Below are positions 1 to 8,727 of a stretch of 14,949 nucleotides of DNA, in pieces; the first letter of the stretch is position 1; each line of letters starts with the position of its first letter. Source of the stretch: Lojkania enalia. Its lineage: Eukaryota; Ascomycota; Dothideomycetes; Pleosporales. The notes beneath the pieces are model-generated. The model saw only the letters and a program-made list of their open reading frames with translations. It had not been told where the DNA came from and did not search any database. The stretch covers positions 305,236 to 320,184 of the forward strand of contig ML986592.1 in the NCBI GenBank assembly GCA_010094045.1, read 5' to 3'. Position numbers and translations under genes: made by a program.

Positions 1-609
1 TTCCCAACTTTTAAAGCTCGCTTTATTAGTACAGCTATTAGAGGATCCGTACCCTAATCTAAGTGGTTCTTCTACCTATAGGATAAGATTCTCCCTAGTC
101 TAAGAATACTAAACCTTAGCTTTAAGCTTATATAGAAAGGCTCCTTTAATACTATAGTTGCCTACTTAACAGCCTACGATATAGAAAGGAGAAGCGTTCC
201 TAACCTCCTAGAACGAACTATTAGCCTATAAGGTATAGCTAAAATAAATTTAGATTAGTATCGGAAGGCTTCTAAAAGTTTATCTAAAGTAACCTACAAT
301 CTAATACTACCCCGATCCACTCTAGTATTAATACCTCGTTCTACTATAATCGCTCCCTAATAACCTAGTAAGACTCCCGCACCTGAAAGGTATACGACTC
401 TAGAAAATTACTATAACTATAGTAAACTAGAATATTTTGCAAATGAATATATAGTCTTTAAAATATAAGAGATAGAGGTTAAATAAGAGAAGATTAAGGA
501 AGAAGAGTTTCTAGACGTAAATAAGTACCACCTAGATAGTTCTTAGGTGGGAAATAAAGACGCCTAAGAAAACTCTCCGTCTTAGACTTAAGTAAGTACA
601 ACTTATTAA
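1..609 (+). pseudogene. gag: Copy A gag remnant (capsid/nucleocapsid)
   Basis: C-terminal part of a Gag-like frame, open to the left, read in frame 1 with many TAA/TAG codons that look like former CAA/CAG/TGG. The best landmark is a nucleocapsid zinc-knuckle relic at 409-450. It has the spacing X2-X4-X4 of a CCHC knuckle, but all four ligand positions now read tyrosine (TAC/TAT). Upstream text matches copy B's gag, residue for residue apart from RIP changes. Downstream of the knuckle is a Lys/Glu-rich acidic stretch (about 451-540), then the frame drifts into the gag-pol overlap. The real stop is uncertain because every stop here could be RIP-made; 609 is the last in-frame TAA before protease becomes recognisable in another frame. 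Gag identity rests on position and the knuckle, not on a capsid homology search. Confidence 0.72.
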
Positions 610-1557
610 ACATCGATTTATCGTATTTATTTAGAGGAAAGTACTTCTAAATTCCTACCGTTCTATATTTAAAAGGTGTTAGTATATAACTAAACGCCCT
701 TATTAATACGGGCGTCTAAGGCTTCCTATTTCTCAATTTTATAGTAACTAGATTACTCTTCTAAACTCTATATATATCGATACAGCGCTTACCCTTTAAA
801 ATTACTATTAAAGGTTTTCAGGACTAAATCTAAACTCTAGTTAATTAGTATATCTACTTATACCTGCGAATTAATAGAAGAACTATCTAAAACTACCTAT
901 TTATTATTATAGATCTAGATACTTAGAATTGTATTATTAGTATTAAATAGTTATATTATTTTCAACTCCAGCTAGATACGGATAAGAATCGGATTATATA
1001 GCCCTCTAAGTATCCTACTACTTATAATCCTTTACCTCCTCTTCTTATATAATTAACTCAGCTAGCACACAATAAGAAGATAGAGCTAGATATCTAGCAA
1101 CGCAACGTTCTATAGGAAAAGAACTAGTATTAGTAGTCCCGCAGTCCGACTATCTATTATATTAAGAGTCTATTAAGACTGCTAAAACTATATTAGTCTC
1201 TTATAGCTTATAGTCTAAATAAGCTTAAAGCTCTTATACGCCCGCATAAAACAAAGTCTAAACCTAATCCAAAAAAAGTCTATTCTTCTATTATCGTTCT
1301 TATCTTAGCTAATACTTTCTACTTTAATATGAAGAGGAAAGAAAACGAGTTTTTCTCTACGTCTCTATACGAAATTAAGCGGCTGATCAAAGATAAGTAA
1401 GCCCTAGAGCTGGAAGACGAGGCTGAAAACGAAGTACTAGTAAATTTCTAATTACTATCTAAATACTATAGATATTAGAATATATTTAGTAAAACTGCGG
1501 CTTATTAATTGCTAGAATACTACTCTTATAATTATAAGATTATCCTTATAGAACCCC
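1..1557. repeat. Left arm of a 1.56-kb inverted repeat (partner 5883-7440)
   Basis: Gag and early pol of copy A, matched in reverse complement by copy B at 5883-7440 with no net length difference. The arms are separated by 4.3 kb and arise from opposite orientations of the nested copies, not from a dedicated inverted repeat. Confidence 0.93.
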
Positions 1558-4526
1558 TTCCTAATAGTTACAGCCCGTTATATAAGTAGAATATTAAGGA
1601 GCTAGAAGTAACTAAGAAGTATATTATAGATAATCTACGGTATAGGTATATCGAGTAGAGTTAGAGCCCCTTTATATTTCTAATCCTTTATATCCGTAAA
1701 TCTAATAGCGACCTATATATCTATATAGATTATTATAAACTTAATACTCTTACTTATAAAAACGTGTATCTAATACTGTATATAGATAAACTCCTATCTA
1801 GGCCTACTAAGGTAGTAATTTTTACTAAGTTTAACATTCGTGCGGCCTTTAATAAGATTAGAATAGACTCTAGTTTTAAGGAATATACTACCTTTTAGAC
1901 TTAATACGGAACCTATAAGTATAAAATTCTATCTTTTAGATTATATAATAGTCTAGCAACTTACCAGCGCTATATAAATAACGTACTAATCGACTACCTA
2001 GATAATATCCTTATCTACTTAGAAGATGAGGCGATATACGCTATCTACGTTAAGAAAGTTCTTAAGAGATTACGTTAAGTAGAGTTATAAGTTAATATTA
2101 AGAAGAGCGAATTCTATATTACCTGAACTAAATACCTTAGCTATATCCTCTTAAATAAAGGTCTTAAGGTTAACTTAGAGAAGGTAGAAGTACTATATAA
2201 CTAACAGCTACCTACTATTATAACGGGTGTAAAATCCTTCTTAGGTTTTACTAGATTTTATTAATAGTTTATACCAGAATTCTCGCGTGTCGTAAAGCTA
2301 ATTATCGTACTATAGAGCCTTATAACTCTTTTTATATAGACTTTAGAATATAATATTATCTTTAAGAAATTAAAGTCAGCCCTATTAAGTATACCTACAC
2401 TCTACTACTTTAACCCTGCGTTAGAAATAAAAATGGAAACTAATACCTCTAATAGAGTAGTTATAGAAGTACTATTATAGAAATATCCTAACGGAAAATA
2501 GTACCCTATAGCGTTCTATAGTAAGGTTCTATCCGGTTCGGAACTAAACTAGAAAATCTACAATAAGAAACTATTTACAATTATTACTACGTTTAAGTAA
2601 TAGAGGGTAAAACTTACTTTAGTAGCTACTAGGACTCTAGTATATACCAATTATCGCTTACTCGAATATTTTATAACTACAAAGGTACTTAATACTTGTT
2701 AAGTTTATTAGATTAAGGAATTAGCTTAATATCAGTTCTAAATCGAGTATACCCTAGGTAAGAATAATACTAGAGTAGATATCCTCAGTCGTCGTAAATA
2801 AGATATAGAAAACTTAAAAGCGGCTTAAACCGACAACTGGTTAAGAGTCCTATTTAGACCGTATTAACTTTACCCCTAAATTAATACAGAATTAGCCCAG
2901 TTCTATATTACTTAAATAATAATTTAAGCGGTTATACTAAATATTATTAAAGGCTAGAAGTAGGTTATATTACTAGACTCTCTAGAGTTAATCGATGTAT
3001 TACTATAGGAAAACCAAGCCTCCTTCGCGCAGGAATATACACTTCTACCCTATAAGTATTAGATAGAGAATAGACTACTTCTCTACAATAATCGCTTATA
3101 TATTTTATTAGATTCAGGCCTTTATATACGACTTATATAAGAGGCTTATAACTAAATATCTTCTATACACCTAAGCGCTACTAAAACCTATTAGTTACTA
3201 TCCCAGAAGTACTACTAGAAGGGTATAGAAGCTACTTATAAACGATATATACGGAATTATATCTTATACTATAAAGCTTATCTAATATAAACCCAAACCC
3301 CAGGTTTTATCCACCTACTTCCTATACTAAATCGACTAATATAGTATCTATATATTAACTTTAAGGATTTTTCTATAGATAAGTCCGGATATAATTAAAT
3401 TATAATAGTAATTAATTACCTATCTAAATAAGCAGTATCTATTCCCTACTATCGTATAATTAACGTACAGGGAATAGCCGAATTATTTATTTAATAGGTA
3501 TACCGCTTTAGCTATATACCCGAAACTATTATTTTAGACTAAGGACCTTAGTTTATATCTAGTTTCTAGTCTAAATTCTACTATATTTTAGGCGTAAAGA
3601 TTAAACTATCTACTACTTATTATAAAGAGACTAATAGACAGACGGAAATTATAAATAAGTATATTAATTAGAGACTGCGCCCTTTCGTATTCTTCTACTA
3701 GAATAACTAGAGTTTTCTATTACCTATAATCGACCAAGTATAAGCAACTCTACCCTATACAACTATTAGAATATCCCTATATTAGATCCTATACGGATTT
3801 AAACCCTGTTAGAGTTAGGATTAGAAATATTCTATTAATCCTATTACTGTAATAGATAAATTAAATTGTAAGAACGCTTTAGTTCTAGTAACTCGTATAT
3901 ATACAGCCTAGGAAACCGTAAAAGCTAATATTAAAAAGGCTTAGAATCGCATATAATCTATTATTAACTATTACTAGTAACTAATTAATTAGTAGATTAG
4001 TAATATAGTCTACCTAAATACTAAGAATCTTATAGTTTAGAGACTGAGCCGAAAGCTATCTAATTAATAGGAGGGCCCTTTTAAAGTACTAGAATAGGTT
4101 AGAAACTTATACTATCTACAGCTACCCCTAGGGTTGAGAATATATAATATCTTCGTACTAAACCTACTGTATAAGAACCCCTAAGACCCTTTACTAGAGT
4201 AAGAAGCTCTAAAACCACCCGCTATTACTATTAAGGGGGTAGAAGAGTAGGAGGTTGAGGAAATACTGGCTAGTAAGCTGTATCGCAAGACCCTTAAATA
4301 CTGGGTAAAATAGGTAGGATATAATTCTAACCTAGTCTAGTATAAAGCCTTAAATTTTATAGGTTCGCCTTATAAGCTAAGAGCTTTTTATAATAAGTAT
4401 CTAAATTAGCTAGGACCCCTAAGAGCCCTAACTAAATAAATTAAGGTATATAAGGATAGTATAGAGAATATAGATTACCTGGTAGACGATAATATATAAG
4501 AGTTGAGTAGTAGATTTAAAAACTAA
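636..4526 (+). pseudogene. pol: Copy A pol remnant: PR-RT-RNase H-IN-chromodomain
   Basis: A single frame (codons starting at multiples of 3) can be followed for about 1,297 codons with no frameshift, interrupted only by TAA/TAG. Landmarks: protease ALINTG at 696-713 (Asp to Asn at 705); RT core about 1590-2080 with TKFNIRAAFN around 1824 (first catalytic Asp to Asn at 1833) and YLDNILIY at 1995 (second Asp of YxDD to Asn at 2004); FLGFTRFY around 2235; RNase H ETNTSN at 2436 (Asp to Asn at 2442); SRR end of RNase H around 2790. The integrase zinc-finger Cys positions read Tyr near 3250. Its core has Asp to Asn at 3357, Asp kept at 3537 and Glu kept at 3645, with the family spacings of 60 and 36. 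The chromodomain is at about 4239-4380. The final TAA at 4524-4526 is shared with copy C and is probably genuine. The start is approximate. Confidence 0.93.
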
Positions 4527-4541
4527 AGTATAGGCCCGAAA

Positions 4542-5063
4542 TTACTCCTCTATAGAATCTAGAGGGTCTGATAGTAGACTGTTAGATACCTCCCTAGTCC
4601 TCTCCTCCTCTACCTTCCTTCCCCTTCTTTCCCTCCGGACTCCCCCTAAACCTTCTCTACCTTATTTTTAGCCGCCTAAGAGCGCCGTAATATCAGCTTA
4701 AAGGCTAGATACTAGAGCTTTTAGAGCCGAAACCCGACGGAGTAACTTAGTACCCTAGTAGAATAAAGCTACCTAGATACTGGCTGTAGAAAGGCTATCT
4801 TCCTAACTCTTTACAACCTAGGTTATAAGCGCTAGGCTATAAGCGGACTCTAAAATAGCCTTAAAAGCTACCTTTTTATCCTTCTTATCTCCTACATATC
4901 GGGCTGCTGTCTATAGTTTAAGATGGCCCTAGAAGACTAGAAACTCCTCCTTATAGTAGGAGGGGATCTATAAGTATGTTAGTAGTAAGTACTCTACTAG
5001 TATTAGATACAATTCGTATGGGGTTGTACTTTTTATTTTATAAGGTGTAATACTCGCATTTTT
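4542..5063 (-). pseudogene. Copy A antisense reading frame of unknown function
   Basis: Between the pol stop and the 3' LTR, the minus strand holds about 174 codons in one frame whose only interruptions are TAA/TAG of the kind RIP makes from CAA/CAG/TGG. The readable text looks protein-like: a Leu/Tyr-rich start, a segment reading GDKKDKKVAFKAILESAYSL (about 4901-4842), a Leu/Ala/Ser-rich helical-looking stretch, then an Arg/Glu/Gly-rich basic tail ending at TAA 4542-4544. Copy C has the same frame with no net indel. I recognise no family. Antisense ORFs near the 3' end of pol are known from some plant Ty3/Gypsy elements, which makes this plausible. It could still be a chance open frame, since TA-rich sequence limits stop types. 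The start codon is not identifiable; the first Met may be lost or lie upstream. Confidence 0.4.
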
Positions 5064-5603
5064 TTAATCTTAGGGACTGAAAGATAAATATTATATACTA
5101 CCTACGGGCGAGCGCGCGTATAACTTAAAGGTAGATAACTTAAAAGGCCTTTAAAAAGGCTCTAGAAGGCGGGCGGAATAGTATATTAATTAATTTTTTC
5201 TATAAGGCGTTAGTAATACTTTAATAATTAATAGTTTTAGGGACGCGCAATAATACATATAGAATAGAAGTTATTATTTAGTTAAGAAAGCTTAGTTAAC
5301 AGCAACCTAATAATATACTAAAGCTAGTAAATACTTATTACTATACGCGACGAAATTGCAATATTAATAAACTGTTATAATAGTAGTTACCAGCTAATAT
5401 ATAGGTTAATTACATTCACCGCGAAAAACCTTACTTAATATTACGTTAATAAACGCATCTCTATAGGCAACCGCGTATATTAGCTCTTACTAGTAAATAC
5501 CTCCTTAAAGAAATTTCTTTATACTAGAACCTATCTATAACAGCCCTAATTCCCTCCCGAACCAGCGCAGATAGGGACTATTAGCCTATAAGGAGGGGGG
5601 TAG
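5064..5603 (+). other. Copy A 3' internal non-coding region with polypurine tract
   Basis: About 540 bp without a recognisable frame. It keeps a small GC-rich spot at 5103-5118 (GGGCGAGCGCGCG core) that survives in copy C at 11651-11663, consistent with RIP sparing CpG. The stretch ends in a purine run at about 5590-5603 (AAGGAGGGGGGTAG) directly against the LTR start. That is the expected position and composition of the polypurine tract that primes plus-strand DNA synthesis; copy C has AGAAGGGGGGTAG in the same place. The region could also contain the promoter or 5' end of the antisense frame at 4542-5063, but I see no distinct signal for that. Confidence 0.6.
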
Positions 5604-5882
5604 TATAATAATGCAAAGAAATCGTTCTACGAAAAGCTTTATATATAACCTTATCCCAAAGCTTTTTACTTATCTTATTCTACCCCCAGTTCTACCCCTT
5701 TTCCCTTCTATATATAGTTGTACACTCTCTTATAAGTAGCTTAGTAGTTCTTCTATATCCTTTTATATAAGGCCTATAGATGTTAATAGAATTCCTAGGT
5801 CCCTAAACCCCTACATACTCTTATATACCTCTAAGTAGATTCGTACTATATTCGGACCTATTATCTTACCTACGCTGTTATA
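5604..5882 (+). repeat. Copy A 3' LTR, 279 bp
   Basis: Starts TATAATAATG just after the polypurine tract and ends CTGTTATA. Copy C's LTR ends CTGTTACA, so the original ends were probably TG...CA, with short inverted ends TGTAAYA/TRTTACA. The length is identical (279 bp) to the LTRs of copies B and C. The right boundary is fixed because copy B homology begins at 5883. Inside are TATA-like runs near 5640 and 5706 and a C/T-rich stretch at about 5681-5708, an arrangement typical of fungal promoters. The five bases after it, 5883-5887 (AGGGG), should be one half of the target-site duplication; the other half lies outside the window. Confidence 0.92.
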
Positions 5883-6805
5883 AGGGGTTCTATAAGAATA
5901 ATCTTATAATTATAAGGGTAGTATTCTAGTAATTAATAAGCCGCAGTTTTACTAAATATATTCTAATACTTATAGTATTTAGATAGTAATCGGAGATTTA
6001 CTAGTACTTCGTTTTCAGCCTCATCTTCCAGCTCTAGAGCTTGCTTATCTTTAATTAGCTACTTAATTTCGTATAGAGACGTAGAGAAAAACTCGTTCTC
6101 TTTCCTCTTTATATTAAAGTAAAAAGTATTAGCTAAGATAAGAGTAATAATAGGAGAATAGACTTTCTTTAGATTAGGTTCGAACTTTATTTTATACGGG
6201 CGTATAGGAGCTCTAAGCTTATTTAGACTATAGGCTATAAAAGACTAATATAATTTTAGTAGTCTTAGTAAACCCTTAATATAATAGATAGTTAGACTAT
6301 AAAACTACTAATACTAGTTCTTTTCCTATAGAGTATTATATTACTAGATATCTAGCTCTACTTCTTTATTGCGTACTAGCTGAGTTAATTATATAAGAAG
6401 AGGAGGTAAAAGATTATAAGTAGTAGGATACTTAGAGGGCTATATAATCTAATTCTTATCTATATCTAGCTGGAGTTAAAAATAATATAACTATTTAATA
6501 CTAATAATATAATTCTAAGTACCTAGATCTATAATAATAAATAGATAGTTTTAGATAGTTCTTCTATTAATTTGTAGATATAAGTAGATATACTAATTAA
6601 CTAAGGTTTAGATTCAGTCCTAAAAACCTTTAACAGTAATTTTAAAGGATAAATACTATATTAATATATATAGAGCTTAGAAGAGTAATCTAGCTACTAT
6701 AGAATTAAGGAATAGAAAACTTTAGGCGCTTATATTAATAAGGGTGTTTAGTTATATACTAACGCCTTTTAAATATAGAATAGTAGGGATTTAGAAGTAC
6801 TTTCT
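5883..6805 (-). pseudogene. pol: Copy B pol remnant, N-terminal part (protease, start of RT)
   Basis: Same frame as copy A pol codons 636-1557, mapped by B = 7441 minus A. The protease motif around 6727-6746 has decayed further than in copy A: the ALI-D-TG equivalent reads TLINIS, so Asp, Thr and Gly of the active site are all changed by C/T or G/A transitions. A linker with FNMK/FYFNIK-type text and basic residues follows, and the frame is cut at 5883 in the region just before the RT palm, where copy A's LTR ends. Several RIP-type stops interrupt it. Not functional. Confidence 0.8.
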
Positions 6806-7440
6806 TCTAAATAAATACGATAAATTAATATTTAATAAATTGTACTTATTTAAGTTTAGGATAGAGAGTTTTTTTAGACGTCTTTATTTCCCACCCAAGA
6901 ACTATCTAGGTAATACTTATTTACGTCTAAAAACTCTTCTTCCTTAATTTTCTCTTATTTAACCTCTATCTTTTATATTCTAAGGATTATATATTTATTT
7001 ATAAAGTATCTTAGTTTACTATAATTATAGTAATTATTTAGAGTTATATACCTTTTAGGTGCAGGAGTCTTATTAGGTTATTAGAAAGTAATTATAGTAG
7101 AACGAGGTATTAATACTAGGGTAGATTAGGGTAGTATTAGATTGTAGGTTACCTTAGATAAACTCTTAGAAATCTTCTAGTACTAATCCGAATTTACTTT
7201 AGCTGTAATCTATAAGCTAATAGTTCGTTCTAGAAGGCTAGGAATATTCCTCCTTTCTATATTATAGGCTGTTAAGTAGGTAATTATAGTATTAAAGAAG
7301 CCTTTTTATATAAGCTTAAAGCTAAGGTTTAGTATCTTTAGGCTGGGGAGAATCTTATCCTATAAGTAGAAGAACTACTTAGATTAGAATACGGATCCCC
7401 TAATAGTTATACTAATAAAACAAGCTTTAAAAGTTAGGAA
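5883..7440. repeat. Right arm of the 1.56-kb inverted repeat (partner 1-1557)
   Basis: Copy B sequence pairing with 1-1557. A clear anchor is the segment at 6012-6030 (TTTTCAGCCTCATCTTCCA), the reverse complement of copy A near 1411-1429. Confidence 0.93.
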
Positions 7441-8220
7441 TACTTCTCTCTTATTTATCCTTAAGACCTAAAACGTCTATTATACCTCTATCTCTTTATT
7501 ACCTATAATAAAATATAATTATAAAAGTAAAATTATTTCTTTAGTATTCTTAAACTAATACTAGTCTAATTTAGCTAGATATTTTAGTTCTAAATACTCT
7601 TTTGTAGTACTAGAGGTATATTCCTATACTAATACTATATATATACGCTCTATTAGATAGTAATCTATATTAATCTTAAGTTAGTTTAGAATTGAGACTC
7701 TCTATTATTTAAATATAAGTTCGCTACTATCTATAAAGCTTTTAATCTTAGGCGTACGTTTAGTAAAGTAGGCTTAAGGGGGCTTAGAGGTAGCTAAAAA
7801 GTTTCTTACTAGGGGAGTTATAAAAGTTTCTTAGTATATTATTAGTTCTAATTCGGTAGTTTATAGAGGTTAATCGGGACTAATAGTTTTCTATTATATT
7901 AAACGTACGATCTCCTCCTATAAAATTATAATTTATTTTTTAAGGGTTAGTTTACTCCGATTTCCCTCTAAATTAGATAGGTTCTTTATTATAGGCCTTA
8001 TAGAGAGGGGTCCGCCTATTATAGGGCCCCCTATAGGAGGTAACAGTTATTCTACACGCGTAGATAGAAGTTTACTCTTACTATAACTTGCGTATATATT
8101 AGTTCTAGTACGGAAATTAGAAGGTAAATTATAGTTAGATATCGGCGGTTACCTCTAATTCTAATAGGTTATTAGTAGTCTCCGAGTTTCTACCTAGGTA
8201 TACTCTACGCGGCTTTTCTA
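6833..8220 (-). pseudogene. gag: Copy B gag remnant, near full length
   Basis: The most complete gag in the window, about 460 codons in one frame (minus-strand codons starting at plus positions divisible by 3), broken by many TAA/TAG. The N-terminal third is Pro/Gly/Ile-rich (8040-7981 reads PPIGGPIIGG). Ile (ATA) is probably former Met (ATG) in places, since no ATG remains on this strand between 8448 and 7441. The middle has charged, helical-looking text such as KEYLELKYLAKLD near 7600-7560, as expected of a capsid domain. The zinc knuckle at 6991-7032 shows the same loss as in copy A: all four Cys/Cys/His/Cys positions read Tyr with CCHC spacing kept. The start is a guess from where readable text begins. 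It overlaps the pol frame at its 3' end. Confidence 0.62.
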
Positions 8221-8448
8221 AAAGCAATTCTAATTATAGAAGATAGAAAGTTCTAAACCTAAAAGCTTTAATTAATAAAAGATCTCTAAAATTCTATCTA
8301 GATAACTAAATAATTTAATATAATAGTATATAAATATTATAATCTAAACTAAATTAGGTATATTTTAGACTTAGATGTAGTTAAATAAACAATTAATACA
8401 ATATTATTAAAGAGGCTATTATTAGTAGTATAGAGTTCTTCTATATAA
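8221..8448 (-). other. Copy B 5' leader
   Basis: About 230 bp between the 5' LTR and the apparent start of gag, the only leader of this element family in the window. The bases just inside the LTR (8448 leftward: TTATATAGAAGAACTC) are where the primer-binding site should be. I cannot match them to a tRNA 3' end; RIP would have altered any TGG. No frame is readable with confidence. Confidence 0.5.
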
Positions 8449-8727
8449 TATAACGGTATAGATAAGATAATAGGTCCGAATGCGGTATAAATCTACTTAG
8501 AAGTATATAGGAGTGCGTAGGGGTTTAGGGACCTAAGAATTCTATTAACACCTATAAGCTTTATATAAAAGGATATAGAAAAACTACTAAGCTACTTATA
8601 AGGGAGTGTATAACTATATATAGAAGGGAAAAGGGGTAGAACTAGGGGTAAGATAAGATAAGTAAAAAGCTTTAGGATAAGGTTGTATATAAAGCTTTTC
8701 GTAGAACGATTTCTTTATATTATTATA
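8449..8727 (-). repeat. Copy B 5' LTR, 279 bp
   Basis: Reverse complement of the LTRs at 5604-5882 and 12151-12429, same length. On the minus strand it begins TATAATAATA (8727 leftward) and ends CCGTTATA (8449). Its outer edge is fixed because copy C homology starts at 8728. The adjoining bases 8728-8732 (GTAGA) are the expected half of the target-site duplication made on entry into copy C. The LTR lies in inverted orientation to the copy A LTR, with about 2.6 kb between them. Confidence 0.92.

Larger units (their letters stand above)
1..5882 (+). mobile_element. Copy A: RIP-degraded Ty3/Gypsy chromovirus, 5' end outside window
   Basis: LTR retrotransposon read in the order gag, protease, RT, RNase H, integrase, chromodomain, antisense frame, polypurine tract, 3' LTR. 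The 5' LTR and leader are missing because the window starts inside gag. Aligning with copy B places window base 1 about 1287 bp into the element (279-bp LTR plus 1008 bp), giving a full length near 7169 bp. Positions 1-1557 match copy B in reverse complement (B position = 7441 minus A position) and 2184-5882 match copy C at an offset of +6544, becoming +6547 by the LTR. Differences are nearly all C/T or G/A transitions. The 3' LTR ends inside copy B sequence, so A appears to be the youngest, innermost insertion. It cannot code for any working protein. Confidence 0.93.
5883..8727 (-). mobile_element. Copy B: 5' part of the same Ty3/Gypsy element, minus strand, cut by copy A
   Basis: Reading leftward from 8727: 5' LTR (279 bp), leader, gag, protease and the N-terminal edge of RT. 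It then stops at 5883, where copy A's LTR begins. It is the reverse complement of copy A with no net indel over 1,557 bp (window 1-1557 pairs with 7440-5883). The missing part (about 4.3 kb: most of RT, RNase H, integrase, 3' LTR) is expected beyond copy A's 5' end, left of the window. Its LTR abuts copy C in the middle of C's RT, so B appears to have inserted into C. RIP damage differs in detail from copy A, so the copies were mutated at least partly independently. Confidence 0.9.

Noticed and set aside
3408..3425. Asn at 3414-3416 (from the DRLSK-type block) as a lost integrase catalytic Asp
   Set aside because: Spacing shows that the catalytic Asp is the one at 3357 (60 codons before 3537); the 3414 residue is conserved but not catalytic.
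8430..8448. tRNA primer-binding site next to copy B's LTR
   Set aside because: The bases do not begin with TGG or an obvious RIP derivative that I can match to a tRNA end; left as an unassigned leader.
5883..8727. The large inverted repeat as a DNA-transposon or palindrome-type element
   Set aside because: The arms are gag/pol of oppositely oriented LTR-element copies, and the joints fall exactly at LTR edges, so nesting explains them.
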